Shown here: positions 12,001 to 23,602 of the stretch, in pieces
Layout: each line of letters opens with the position of its first letter
How positions within the stretch are numbered: position 1 is the stretch's first letter
NCBI RefSeq assembly: GCF_001411555.2
Contig: NC_049907.1
Span: forward strand, 7,882,243-7,946,242
Length of the DNA: 64,000 bases
From: Juglans regia
Lineage: Eukaryota; Streptophyta; Magnoliopsida; Fagales; Juglandaceae
Reading direction: 5' to 3'
Program-made: the position numbers and the translations under genes
Notes under the pieces: model-generated
What the model saw: only the letters and a program-made list of their open reading frames with translations
What the model was told of the DNA's origin: nothing
Database searches by the model: none

Positions 12001-14720
12001 CACTATTGTATTACATGGAAATAATGTTCAGGAATTCTTGTCTTTATTTTACCGTCTTTAGAATGTAGTTAGGAGTTCTTATGTACACTTCCTGTGTACA
12101 AGGACTATATCTATTTCATTCATATATATAATATCTTTCTTTTACTGATAAAAAAAAAACTATATTATGCTTGTTTTGACTGGCATCATGCGTAGAAAAC
12201 TGGCCTGGTCAACATATTCTTCTCTCAGGATTTGGTTTTGGATAACTACTCTGGAATTTTTATAAGCACTTTTACCATATGATACTTTTGGAAGCATCAA
12301 TTCTCATATAAATATGATGAGAGTTAGCGTATAAGTTGGAAATACATTTAGTCTAATTTCCCTTTTACAATGCTCTGTGTTGAATTTACTTATTTCATTT
12401 TCTCTTTTCGTTGTATAATTCTGGCTAAGCAATAAAATGAACTCAACTAAAATTTTTCTGTGCAGTGCAAGAGTGTAATTAGCAAGCTCCAAAGGAAAAT
12501 TGGTAAGGAAGGTCCTCAAATTATACCTCTGCTTACAGATTTGTGGAAGAGGATTGAAAACTCTGGGTACATAGGTGGACCAGGAAATAATAATTTGGAT
12601 TTACGAAAGATCGATCAGCGAATTGACAGGTTAGAGTATAATGGAGTGATGGAGCTTGTGTTTGATGTCCAGTTCATGTTGAAAAGTGCAATGCATTTTT
12701 ATGGGTTCTCATATGAGGTATGATTGCTCATCTAGAATATAGCTACCTAGTGCATTGCATCACATCCTCCTTGTTAGTATGGATGGGAAATGCTTACTCA
12801 AACGACTATTTTTTTAAAGTAATTGAAAGTGACTATATGGAAGCCTGGTTCAGTAGTTTTTAAGCTCTTTTAAGCGTCTACTAGAGTCTATATCGTTTAA
12901 TTTATGTGTGTGTTGAAGGAAACAAAAAAGCTATATCTGTGAACAAATGCTTCTATTCTTATGTTACTTGCAAGAACCATGCATGATATGTGAGGTCTTT
13001 TCAAGTCCAAACTCGTTAAATTCATATAAAAACATTTTATCCTAAGGAAAAAGAAAAGAGATAGGTGTTAAGCAATGTGGTCGCATATTTGATTGCTATT
13101 CAACAAGCCATTTTCTTGAAAGAGCAGAGGGTGAACCCTGTAGTTTTTTGTTAAAAAAAAAAGAAAACAAAACGAGAACTATTAATGAGGGAGAAAGAAT
13201 GCCAGCCTTGGTGTGTTCAGGTCTGTTAAGTTGCAAATCCAGAATGTGTTTGTTTCAAAAAATTCTCAGAAGCTCACATATATATGTACTGTCGTTGTTG
13301 TTGAGTTCAATACTTGGTACTTCACTGGAATAAGAGTGACCGTATTTGATAGCAATAAGTTGCTGCCATATCCAGTGACCCTCAAATCATGTTAACGGCA
13401 GAGATACTTCTTTTCTTCCCTGATTCATGATTTGGATTTATTAGCAAGTTTCAGGAAATTTTGGTATGTGAGTGGAGTACTGATTTTGTGGATGCCAACA
13501 TCTTTTAGATGAAATATCATTGCTTGCTGTTTGCTTGCCAACAATTTTTGAGGAAACAAAACTAAATTAGGAGTCTTGTGTATTGGATCCTTCTCCTGTA
13601 ATCTTGATTCCTTCCTTTCAGGTCAAGAAACGGACAAATTTTCTTATCATGAAAAAAAAAAAAAAAAAAAAAGATAGAGAGAGAAGGACGAACTTTGAAA
13701 ACCCATTTCTGGATCCAAGTTCTCATATTTATTTTGGGCTGTATGTTTGCAACCAATTAGTGCATCAAATAAATTGAATATCTGAAATATGATAATTTAA
13801 TGTGGATTAGCTACATAAAAAGTTCACTTAGGAAGGTTCCAAGCAGAGGTTTCTTGAAGTTGCTGCCAAACATCCGTTGGAGTTTTTCCTGATTTTCTAA
13901 AAATTTCCCCTTGCATTGCTTTGAATTTTGTTACGTCTTTTTAGGACTAGGGATAATTCTAATCACCCAATTTGATGAATGAATTCATGATCTTTTTGCT
14001 TAAAAAATAAATAAATAAATAAGAGAATTTTTAATATCACTGTGTAACTATGTTGCCCAGGTGAGATCTGAAGCAAGGAAAGTGCATGATCTCTTTTTCG
14101 ATATCTTGAAGAATGTATTTCCAGACACAGATTTTCGAGAAGCCAGAAATGCACTCTCTTTTTCGGGCTCATTTTCTACCACTTCTGCTCCTTCCCCAAG
14201 ACAAGCAGCTGTTGGTCCAAGCAAGAGACACAAGTTGATAAATGAGGTGGAACCTGACCCAGGCCCTCCACAGAAGCTACTGCAACGTGGACTTATTTCC
14301 AGTGGGGAAGATGCAAGAATCAGAGGTCATATCCCCCAGAAGGAATCAAGGCTTGGGAGTGGTATTGGTGGTAGTCGGGAGCAATGCCAGCAGGATGATC
14401 CTCCACTTCTAACTCATCCAGGAGAGCTGGTTATCTGCAAGAAGAAGAGAAAAGACAGGGAGAAATCAGTGGTGAAGCCTAGGACTGGATCAGTTGGCCC
14501 TGTTTCACCCCCTAGCATAGGTCGTGGTATAAGAAGTCCAGGTCCAGGGTCAGTACCCAAGGACACAAGACAGACCCAACAAACTATGCATTCGCAAGGA
14601 TGCGCCAACCAACCTGGTCCTGCTCAACCGGCAAATGGTGATGGTGGGTCTGTTGGTTGGGCAAATCCTGTGAAGAGGTTGAGGACAGATTCTGGGAAAA
14701 GAAGGCCAAGCCATATATGA
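2..14720 (+). CDS. BRM: BRAHMA (BRM) SWI/SNF chromatin-remodelling ATPase, 5' partial
   Basis: This is the catalytic ATPase of the plant SWI/SNF (BAF) complex, which slides or evicts nucleosomes in the nucleus. Exons that join in frame: 2-343, 556-668, 899-986, 1103-1189, 1365-1457, 1537-1620, 1706-1909, 3195-3437, 3515-5092, 5185-5730, 12466-12717, 14061-14720 (TGA). They give 1,429 visible residues; Arabidopsis BRM is about 2,190 aa, so roughly 760 N-terminal residues (QLQ and most of the HSA region) lie outside the window. Seen: end of the HSA region (1-60), Walker A DEMGLGKT (201-208), DEAQ box (304-307), helicase C-terminal lobe with ARAHRIGQ, an AT-hook-like KRGRPKGRK, a bromodomain from about 1127, and the conserved tail ending near [14 protein letters not shown]. 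All donors are GT except the first, which is GC. No frame break, so the gene looks functional despite the LINE in its tenth visible intron. Family identity is certain from colinear similarity to known BRM. Confidence 0.97.
344..555 (+). other. BRM intron with a GC-AG boundary
   Basis: The protein frame demands the join RIQ to GLSDEEV, that is CAG at 341-343 to GGT at 556. The intron therefore starts GCATGC and ends AAAAG. No GT donor nearby preserves the conserved protein. GC-AG introns are a known minority class in plants. Confidence 0.85.
1910..3194 (+). other. 1.3-kb BRM intron, no recognised element
   Basis: Donor GTGTGT, acceptor TTTTGCAG. Nucleotides 2090-2500 are noticeably GC-richer than the rest and hold short open frames on both strands, but none resembles a protein I know. 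Possibly an old inserted fragment. Confidence 0.6.
3515..5092 (+). CDS. BRM: BRM exon: helicase C-terminal lobe and acidic linker
   Basis: This is the largest visible exon, 526 codons, phase 0 at both ends (acceptor GCAG at 3514, donor GTATGT). It encodes the SNF2 second RecA lobe: the conserved stretch [20 protein letters not shown], the GTTSLEDRE segment, [11 protein letters not shown], and motif [10 protein letters not shown]. Next come the SnAC-like region around [20 protein letters not shown], an AT-hook-type basic patch (KRKRGRPKG), and long Glu/Asp/Ser-rich acidic stretches. Together with the preceding exons it completes the ATPase motor. I see no lesion in any motif. Confidence 0.95.
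5731..6500 (+). other. 5' part of the LINE-bearing BRM intron
   Basis: AT-rich intron sequence with several T-tracts. It contains a diverged direct repeat: a block from about 6128 to 6260 (GTTGGTTTAGACC... ending near GCCATCAGC) recurs at about 6281-6380 with changes. No coding signal that I trust. Confidence 0.55.
6640..8430 (+). pseudogene. LINE ORF1 remnant
   Basis: Broken frames at about 6558-7001, 7028-7438 and 7912-8430 precede ORF2. The first frame ([20 protein letters not shown]...) resembles the N-terminal domain seen in plant LINE ORF1 proteins, which bind element RNA; I did not see a clear zinc knuckle. The last frame ends in ATGA, where the stop overlaps the ORF2 start codon at 8427. 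Function is inferred from position and LINE structure. Confidence 0.6.
8427..12061 (+). pseudogene. LINE ORF2: endonuclease-reverse transcriptase, decayed
   Basis: The region starts with ATG AAG CCT overlapping the ORF1 stop. Endonuclease landmarks: WNVQGLND near the start, CLQETK near 8530, GDFNTIRF at about 8860 and SDHFPIFL at about 9100. RT landmarks: [17 protein letters not shown] at about 9960, the [13 protein letters not shown] segment, [13 protein letters not shown] (W replaced by TGA at about 10200), [13 protein letters not shown], and FADDT at about 10490 (catalytic Asp pair kept). The end carries the W-K/[13 protein letters not shown] and CxxC/HxxxC-like zinc region (11570-11760). 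In-frame stops near 8510, 8750, 9380 and 10200, plus at least three frame changes, rule out a working protein. Confidence 0.88.
12466..14720 (+). CDS. BRM: BRM last two exons: bromodomain and C-terminal tail
   Basis: Exon 12466-12717 (84 codons) and exon 14061-14720 (219 codons plus stop) encode the bromodomain, with ZA-loop and helix segments split by the last intron, followed by a basic, Pro/Ser-rich tail. The reading frame joins through QRR-CKSV at the end of the LINE-bearing intron and through [11 protein letters not shown] at the last one. Part of the last intron and the 3' flank, but not the final exon itself, recurs in the duplicated segment at 31182-31636. Confidence 0.95.
12718..14060 (+). 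other. Last BRM intron; left edge of the segmental duplication
   Basis: AT-rich intron between the bromodomain exons. From 12891 (TATCGTTTAA) to 13092 it matches 31182-31384 closely, which marks the left end of the duplicated segment. A long A-tract lies at about 13651-13670. No coding content beyond this. Confidence 0.8.
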
Positions 14721-16025
14721 CTCGAGTGTATGAGGTAATGGAGAAATTTATTCCTAGGTAGTTAAGGTGCTGAGTTAGTAGAGGCCCTTCTCTGCCTGTA
14801 CTTGAGCAATTGGCCATACTGTTAATAATAGTGAAGTCTTTGTTCCTCCATTGTATCTTTACAGGCTCTTACCATGGTTCAGAATCAAATAGTTCTTTTT
14901 GTATCTGCCCCATCCTTCCAGGTATTATGGCTGAAATCCTTGTAAAGTGACTTGCTTCATACTAATTTTCAGGCTCATCATGCATCTTTCATCTGAGCTC
15001 TTGCCTAGCTTCCATTTGCTTTACAGCCTTTGGAAGAGAGTTAAACGGGCAAACCCTTTTTTTTTTTTGAGGTGATTTAGCTGCTTTTGGGGAGTGGGAA
15101 ACCAGCTTTCGAGATTAGTTGTATTGGATATGAACCGAAAAAGTAAGTGAAGCACTGGATTTGACATCCTGATAGTCGATGAAAATGACTACAAATATTT
15201 GCGCCATCTTGTTGAGGGTACAAAGGTGCAAATGCATATGCATATGCCGTCAAGGTGTCTGGAGCTCACCAATGTGCTAAATAAGTGCAAAAAGAGTATA
15301 TATAATGAGATCCCACTTAAATCAAAGCTGATGACATCTTAAATTGAGAATAAAAGGATGACAAGTAGTTTGCTTCCCCCACAAACTCTCTAATTATGAG
15401 TTCGGCATAATTTAATTTTTTTATAAACATAATTGTATAGACTTACATGCTCAGTCTTCATTTGGGGACTGTATGTAGACTAACTCGTGCAAAAATTATT
15501 CCTCGAATATCATTAAAAAAACCAAGTATTGTTTTTGTATATGCCCCTTCCAAGTACCTGTGATTGTTTCGTTGTTCGACTCGTATATTGAATGAGCCTA
15601 AATATTTATTGGAGTCGACTTTATACAAATCGGTCTCCACTCCTTCCCTTATAAAAGAAAAAGTTCGTAGTATTTTATTATGTAAAAAGTTAGCTTTTGT
15701 TATTTTCTTATGAGACAAACATGTTATTTATTCTTTAATTTGTACACGCGTGGCGTCAAAAGTAAAAAAGTGCTGAAGTGAAGTAAATGACATCAAACGA
15801 AGAACAAATCATGCCGCTTTCAAAAGTTTAAGGACTGATATATTCAATTGAAAGCATAGAATGATTAATCTGTTCTGCCAAAGGAAAGAAGGGCTATAAA
15901 CAATAGAGGCTGTAATCAATAAACAAAGTCTCTATATTCTTTGGAGTTGCGGTTGAATTTAACAAAGCTAAAACATGTACAACAACTAGAGAGAGAGTTT
16001 AAAGGACAGGACAGCCCACCAACAC
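14721..16025. other. BRM 3'UTR and spacer between convergent BRM and UBC genes
   Basis: Probable BRM 3'UTR, followed by the probable UBC 3'UTR on the other strand. The tract is duplicated at 31381-31636 and 38645-40173, where a copia element interrupts it. The uninterrupted insertion point lies at about 14976-14981. No further gene seen. Confidence 0.65.
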
Positions 16026-19000
16026 CTATGGATCTGCTTTTCCTGCCACTTGCTCATCACTGGAATCAGATTCATCTTCACTCAGCTCCTCATCACTAGA
16101 TTTTTCTTCTGGGGCAGCTCCAATGTCTTCCGGCTTCGCATACTTCTCGCGGTATTCTGAATGGTGAGAGAATACAAGCAACATGAAGTCATATCTGTGC
16201 ATAAATATATGGTATTGAAATGCAAAGGAAAGCTACATGTCTTGTCATCTGGAGAATTTTTTAATTGAAAATAAATTCAATGCCATGCCATGCCATGTAA
16301 AATGGAGTACTCCGCCAAAAATAACAATAAATCAAATATCTAGCTGCTGGATGCTTGCTTACACGTAAGAAACGAACTATATGGAATTGTTTTGTGTGGT
16401 ATCCAAATGCCTCTGTACTAGTCAAAGAAAAAGAGTCCACCAAATATAAAAGTGACTGAAGCAGTAAATAACAGCCAGAAAGTTCTCAAAGCTTTTGGTC
16501 AGTGAAAAGGATAACATCTCCCATCAAAACTTAAAGAGGACAACGTCTGGATTGCCATAGTATTGCTTCACATCTTTTTAAGCGGCAGGCTATAGGACAA
16601 CCTGCTTCCATTAACTAGTTGCTGCCTTAAAATTTTCAGCACAGATGAAAAATGCTCTCTCTCTCTCTCTCTCACTCACTCACTCAATGGTGGGGCAATT
16701 TCAAAATTCAAGAACGGCAGTTATGAATTACTATGAATAATTACTGTGAATAACTCTCACTAGGAGTCACCAGATATAGGCTTGCTAGAGAGACCTGGCA
16801 TGATCCCTAAGCTAAAAGTAAGAGAAGATGCAGGGCCAGCCAGCTCGAGAATTTGAATCCATTCAACTTCTGGGAGCCATCTAAAAATTTACACTCAGAA
16901 TTTCAAAATCATCACTTCCGGTTTCACTGGCAATCCATTCAATGCGGCCTTAATGAAAAATATACAATTCTTCCCTAGACTAATGGAAGAAATCTCATCA
17001 AACACACTAATAGCATGTTTTACCTAACATTTTGGATCTAAAACAAAAATCAAGAGGTAAAGCTCTGATTTGAACAGAGAAATGGGGCATTCGTATTGAA
17101 ATTTGCAGTTGCGAATTTCCTACCAACCTGCTCTAGTACACATAATGGCCAACCAATAAAATGTGATGCTGCAACCAGAAAATACTAAAGAATTTGATCA
17201 TGGATAATAAAGACAGGTTTTCTTTTGTTTGCATAGCTAAAGTCAGCCACCTAATTCCTTCGTAAACCTCAATCTCAACTCTTACTTTCAAAAATTTGAA
17301 AGCAAACAATGTATACAAAGAGCCCTTAATTAAATCTGGCAATACATAGAGTCAAAGCCCTTAATTAGTTAAAATCAGAACTCAACCGAATCAACAAGGT
17401 GGCACAATCCAAAACTCACCCTTCAATTCATGTTTAGAAAGAGGCACTGGAATTGGGTACCACAAGCCTAATCGAAATCCAACTCACTCACAGTTGGGTT
17501 GGAGTTGGATTGCTTGTAACAATCCATTTACAATGCACCTGAATTGAGATCTACAACTCCGCCACAGATGCATTTCATGCATTAAACTTTGAAAATACTA
17601 TTCTTGCTTCAGAAAGCAATATAATATGACGAATGCAACAAAGACAGGTTTAGTCATGCATTCTCAATATATCAAGTAACTTATTAATATTTAAGCACAA
17701 ACTGCATTTTGGACTTCCACAAAAGCTTCGAACAAGTATACTGCTTTGCAAGGCAAGATTTATGTACTTCTAAAATACCATTACTATCACATCACTTTTT
17801 TATTGCGAAGGACATCACCACTTCCACCAGATCAACAGTCACTTATATCACTACCTCAACCATCATCAACACTGAAAGCAGCCGAACATATACCACCAGC
17901 ACCACCAACACCACAACTACTGTTACCACCAGCACCACCTTTTCCACAACATCAATGCCACCTTTGATTCATGCTTTCATAGTTTAGGAAAGGCATTTGT
18001 ATAATACCCAAAATGATTTTTGCTTTCATAGCTTAGGAAAGGCATTTGCTTTCATGGTACCAAACATGCCTTTTACTTTTCTCTTAGAATTGTTTTTGCC
18101 AGGCAGGAAAAGAATTTTATCTGTACAGCTTACCTCAAGCAAGAGTAAAAGCATGTTGATAAATACTTACACGGAGATAATACTTTTATTGAGGGGAAAA
18201 AGCAAGGATAGCGCAGTGAAGTGGGGGTGGCATTCATGGTAGTGGTTGCAGAGCTTGTGGAAACAGAGTGGAATGGCAATAAAAATGGTAAGGAAAGTAT
18301 GGTTCCAACATGGTTGTAACGAATATGAGGCAGTGGCACTCCACACAACCACAGTGGTGGAAGTGGTGCATACAACGGACGACGTCTATGATGCAAGGCA
18401 ACGCATTGGCAATTGTGACAAAAATGGCAAAATAGGCAGCACCAAAGAAGCACTGATGTAAGCCGCCTTCTCAGGTATCGGACATTGTGAAGTTCCCAAA
18501 ATACTTGACAGCAATGTCAAGACGTAAGACCAGTGATAATCCGCAAGCAACATATGTCCTATGCTCTTGAAATAAAATAATGATTGAAAAAACACGTGCC
18601 TCAAACTACTGCAGCTCTAGTATTATTATAGACATGACATCAAATACTAGTGAAAAAGATCTATACCTTTAACTCTTTGTTCATAAGCAGCTCGGTCACG
18701 CATCATCAAAGCTGCAGCCTCTCCATTCAAAGGGTCTGATGGATTGGGGTACAGCAGAAGTTGTGGTAGGAATACTTCAAACACATTTACAAGATCTGCA
18801 AAACGTGGATGCCAAAGACCATTTTAGCTACAACCTCCTGAACTAGTGAGAGCGAGAGATACTTTGATTTTAATGAAAAGGCCCAACTTTTATTACCAAA
18901 CATGGGGCTCCAGGTTTGATTAATAACATCTAAACAAACTGAGCCTGACCTGAAATTAATATCAGACAAGATGGTCAGACTTGTACAAAATTCCTCTTAA

Positions 19001-19842
19001 AATTAACGAATGTGATAAACTACCAATAAAGAAAACAAAATACATGTTTTAACATTTATACTCACATCTCATCAACGTTTGGGTGGTAGATCTTATTAAC
19101 GAAGCCTATGGAGGGAGATTTATATGGATAAGCATCTGGTAACTCAACTCTTATCCTCCACACACCTCCATGATAAGGACCTGCCAGAATCCATCACATG
19201 AATGCAGGAAAAACTCCTGTGCTCAAAACTGTAAAGCTCCATTTCCAGTCTAGCAATAAAACTTCTGAAGCCGTTGAGAACAACAAGCAAACAACAAATC
19301 TACAGATGTTATAAAGAATTCTGTGGGTAATCTTTACAGGGCCAAAATGGTTTATATTTCAACCAAAAGGCCACATTATACACAATATAGAAATCAAAAT
19401 GTTACTCACTACTCAGCTTTCTATAAAGGAAGGGAGTCCGAGAACTTAAAAGCAATTTCAAAATCTAAGTTGGGAAAGTTCATAACACGTATCTTTCTAC
19501 CATTACGGGAGTTTCAATCTACAACTTATGAAATAAGAAAGTTGAAACCATCTTGTAGAGCTAAAAAAACTCATGCTGCAGCACCAGAAATAAGAATTAA
19601 AAACAAGATATGAGTCCTGAGGATTTACTCTCACTGGGTCCATGGAAATCAACATAGAACTCTTGCATGCCATCATTGATCATCTCTACCTTGTAGTCGC
19701 CCATCATCCTAAAAAATACACAAATATAAAAATTGACTACAAAAAAAATGAACCGAGAAAAGATTCAAGATGACCCAAAAAACAGTTAGAGGAATAACAG
19801 TTTCATCAAGTCCATCTCTCGGCGTTTGCTCGGGGAAGACAT
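16026..19842 (-). CDS. Ubiquitin-conjugating enzyme E2, UBC4/5/6 type (copy A)
   Basis: This E2 takes ubiquitin from E1 as a thioester and passes it on to substrates, usually with an E3, in cytosol and nucleus. Six minus-strand exons: 19799-19842 (ATG), 19629-19708, 19066-19180, 18897-18949, 18667-18795, 16026-16156 (TAG), giving 183 aa, close to Arabidopsis UBC4/5/6 (183-187 aa). Seen: N-terminus [21 protein letters not shown], the HPNVDE motif, catalytic Cys85 in [11 protein letters not shown], active-site-loop Asp118 in NPSDP, and an acidic Ser/Asp/Glu tail ending AGKADP. Splice sites are GT-AG; exon 1 has a weak GTTATT donor. A CT-rich tract sits in the likely 5'UTR. The intron before the last exon is 2.5 kb. 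A paralog with four substitutions lies at 40174-42727. Confidence 0.95.
16157..18666 (-). other. Large intron of UBC copy A
   Basis: 2.5-kb intron with a CT microsatellite (about 16659-16685) and a CCA/CAC-rich low-complexity stretch (about 17815-17965) that creates Thr-rich frames of no evident meaning. The block 16361-18184 is absent from the matching intron of copy B. Conversely, copy B has about 560 bp at 40790-41351 that copy A lacks. Confidence 0.75.
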
Positions 19843-22660
19843 GATTTTTCTTTTCTTTCCAGATGTCTTGGGGGTTAGAGAGAGAGAGAGAGGAGTTTCT
19901 TGTAGAACTGAGAGAAGCAAATTCAGACATTAATGCATGAAACTTAAAAGGAGATATTGAAAATGATGTTGGTGATGATGATGATGGAGGAGAGGTGAAT
20001 TTTTCAGCTAGGACCCCAAAATTCCAAATACTTCTGTATTATCAAATTGCATGGCCCCTCTTTGTTTCTACGGACGGCTTATCTAATTTATTAAATTAAT
20101 TACTTTTTATTTTTATTATCTTTAATTATAATAATAATTAAGATTGTAAATCTGAAATAACAGCTTATTTAAACAATTAATATACGAAAATTATTTAAAA
20201 TGTTTCATATCAATGTGTTATTATAAAAAAATATATATTATTAAAAACGATAACATCTAAAATGAAAAATAATTTTACTATTTTCTATTATTTACCAAAT
20301 TTATCCATAAAATTATATTAATTGGTAAATTAATCCATAAGATTGGACCCATTTAAAAAAGAAAAAAACTCTAGATTTTAAAATACATCACTAATATTCT
20401 CTATTTTTTTTTTAATTTTATCTAATTCATTTTTTGTCCATTTGCTAATATGAGTTTTCTGAAATGATTAAAATACCTAAAGTTTATGCTAAATAGATAT
20501 TATCAATTTCTCTTGAAATTGAGATGAGCCAAATTTAACATCTCTAAACATTGACACAAGCAAGATATTGGTCACATGGGACATAGAGAAAAACAAATCC
20601 ATCTCTCCATACACGTGAAATGCGAGGTGGCGGACGGAGGGAGGACCTCTCCCACGATCCGATCCATCGAGCAACACCTCCATCTATCAAATAAAAGTTG
20701 AAGGTCCACCAAAGATGTGGAGTAGCTTTTCACCTTGATAGATAGATTACAACCACCACCTTAGAGGAAAGATTCCACCTCCACCCTCTCATGGCCCAAT
20801 ACAAAACCCTAATTTAGGAACTAACCCCTTTTTAATACCATGACTTGTCAACTTTTAAAGTGACAGCAAACCATGATTGCAAACTACTATAGGATTGGCC
20901 TTAAATTGATGGTCAATTCTGTGGTGTTGTTTTTCCTTTCTGCAGTTGGGAACATTTAATGCTACCTATAAAATGGTTCATTTGGTTAAATTTGGGATTG
21001 AAATGGGATTCCAACCACAACAAAAAGAGAAGTAGATTGGTGGTTTTAAAGCTTTAAACATAATAAAAATGATTCAATTCTATTATATACAGTTATTTTT
21101 ATATATTTCTTGCATATTCTACTGATGTGGCGGAACTTAACATTTATTTTATATTAAAAATAACGTGACGCACCCAATCACATCAACAGAATGCATAAAA
21201 ATATGCAAAAGTGATTGCACATCGAGTTTTTGAAAATTTGATTTTTCCAATACAATAATGAAAGTTTTTGGTGCACAAATACAACCATCTTTAATAATAT
21301 TTTAGTGAATTAAATGTGTAAGCTTCTCAATTTAAAATAAAAATCCTTGAAGGTGAAAATGGTATAAAAATAAAATACAGGAAAAATAAAAACTAAAGAA
21401 AAAAATCAGCTTTTTTACTTTTACCTCCAATCCAAACATGTATTTCATAATAAAAAAAATCTTCTATCTCAAAAAAAATAATTCTCAACTACCCATTTGC
21501 ACGAGTCTGTGATTTAAAAAACATAAGAAAAATTAAAAAAAAATTTAGAAATTATTTGTATAATTCCATATAGACGCTATAAAAGTAGACTCCTGTTTAA
21601 AAAAATGTAAAAAATATTATTTTTTATTAATGAGATCTATTTTTTTATAAAAAAAATTATATAAAATTTATCTATTTAAAAATTATATATAATATTATTC
21701 TAAATAAATAAATGACAGTTTAGGATTCCCGAGTCACTGTTTTGTACCTTTGAGACATTGTTTCGGCCGACCCACGTTTTTGTGCAACTTGGTATTTGAT
21801 TTTAACAGCTATCCTTTTTTAAAGGGTTGGCCGAAAGCAAAGGTTCATTGGAACTTCATAAAGTGGGCCAACTACATTTATAATAATTAATAAAAAAATA
21901 TTATTCTATTATTAAATTGATGTGTATGAATTATATTATACACACCATATAAATAGTAAAATTTAAAATTTATTTTTTAAATTAAATTATGTTATATAAA
22001 TATTTTATTAAATATATTTTACATACTAGCTTGACAATATAATTTTTTTATAATACAATATTCCTAAATTTATACAAAGATTTTATATAAAAAAATTCTA
22101 AAATGACGTAGCTTAATGTAAAATGATAGATCTATTTTATAATAAAAATATCTTTACAATCTGATTGATTAAAGTTAAATCACTTTGATTTGAAAATTTT
22201 CTTGTACAGAATATTTTTCGTGAAAAATATTATTCTTTATCTTATATTTTTTAGTCTTCTAGTCATATTATTTGATATATCACATTTGTAATATTTTTTT
22301 GCACTTTTTTCTTATATAATTATTATTTTTTCTTTTAAAATAACATTTATTTATATATCTTCCCATTTGTTTGAATTTTTTTTTTTTTTAACTTACAAAT
22401 AAAATAGGAAAGTAAGAAGCAAAAAGATAAAATTGGGAAGTAGAAGGAAGGTTTGATTTTGCATGGCCTCTGAATGAGGCCATTTCTCAGGTATAATCCC
22501 TACCGTATATTAGCTGGATGGTAACTCCAAATATATTTATTTATTTTGGTGCGTGGAACCAAGTCAAGTCTTGATAGAATTTTATTTTTTATTTTTTATA
22601 AAAAAAAGAAATCATGTATGTGAAAGATGAATCATCTAGATATAACCATATATAGTATAT

Positions 22661-22691
<31 letters not shown>

Positions 22692-23602
22692 AAATAAAAT
22701 ATATATGGACAATGTAACCATATTTTGGAGTTAGTAAAAGGGTCACATGTTGTCGGAAAAAATCGGCCAAATTTCAAAGCAACCCTAAATTACCACCTCC
22801 TTTAAACTATATTTTCTAAAATTACTGAAATAATTTTTATTTTTAATATATATTGTTGAAATTATCAACTGATAAATGAGTATGCTCATCATGTTGATGG
22901 TCGATGTTTGAATTTCGGATTGATATTTTTTTTAAGGGAAACCATCATCATTCATTTATCAAGAAAGTTACATCTATAAACGGATATATTTTGGGATATC
23001 ACCATATCAAACATGACATTATAAACAAAAAAAAAAAAAAATGCATTTGAAGCTCCACTAATACACTAGTTCCTTTTGTTACTGGTCTGATATTCACTAC
23101 TGCTAATACTCTTTACAGATAAACGTTTAAGAGACAACCTAACATCGTCCTTTATAGAAGAAAATGACTCAACCTCTATAGAGAAAAGTGTGAGAGACAA
23201 ATATTTTTTTATTATTTTAATTAACAATGAGAAAACAAAAAAGGAAAGCAATAAGATGAATTGATGCATAGATGAATTTCGGATTGAATTGATGCATAGA
23301 TGAAAGATAATTTAGGCATTAAAGATTTATTTACGCGCTAACACGATATAATATTTATCGGTAAATCATTTATACAAATTTCTTTCTTACAATAACAACA
23401 ATAAAAGAAATCTCATTAGACTCCCAAAGAAAATAAAAAATATTGTACTCAATCAAGTAGGGGATGAATATGTATGTATCATGCATGATTTAACACCCAC
23501 AAGATAGTTTGGTTTCTTCAATGGAAATCACTTTTCCTCAAATAATTTATCAAGCAAGATGGATCCTCCCTATGCTGTCAAAGTTGGTAGGGGGATCACC
23601 AA
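19843..23602. other. AT-rich spacer, duplicated at 42728-45920
   Basis: Upstream region of UBC copy A, then very AT-rich DNA with TA repeats (about 22655-22692). I see no convincing gene. A conserved minus-strand frame at 20489-20683 recurs with the same C-terminal half at 43367-43624, but it resembles no protein I know and may simply be duplicated noncoding DNA. Copy B lacks about 240 bp near 20826-21063 and carries different AT-rich DNA at about 43895-44640. Confidence 0.6.

Larger units (their letters stand above)
6500..12160 (+). mobile_element. L1-type LINE in a BRM intron, sense orientation, decayed
   Basis: Two consecutive ORF regions, ORF1 (about 6640-8430) and ORF2 (8427-12061), are followed by a short 3'UTR and a poly(A) run at 12149-12159. 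ORF2 has APE-type endonuclease, reverse transcriptase and a C-terminal zinc-binding region, the order of plant L1 elements. Stops and frame changes throughout make it inactive. It lies on the same strand as BRM. The 5' boundary is approximate; I found no convincing target-site duplication by eye. Confidence 0.88.

Noticed and set aside
17709..17987. Thr-rich frame in the UBC copy A intron
   Set aside because: It comes from CCA/CAC low-complexity DNA, overlaps another frame of equal length, and lies within an intron.
20489..20683. Minus-strand frame conserved in both duplicated segments (also 43367-43624)
   Set aside because: Similarity is explained by the recent duplication, the N-terminal parts differ through an indel, and no known protein is recognised.
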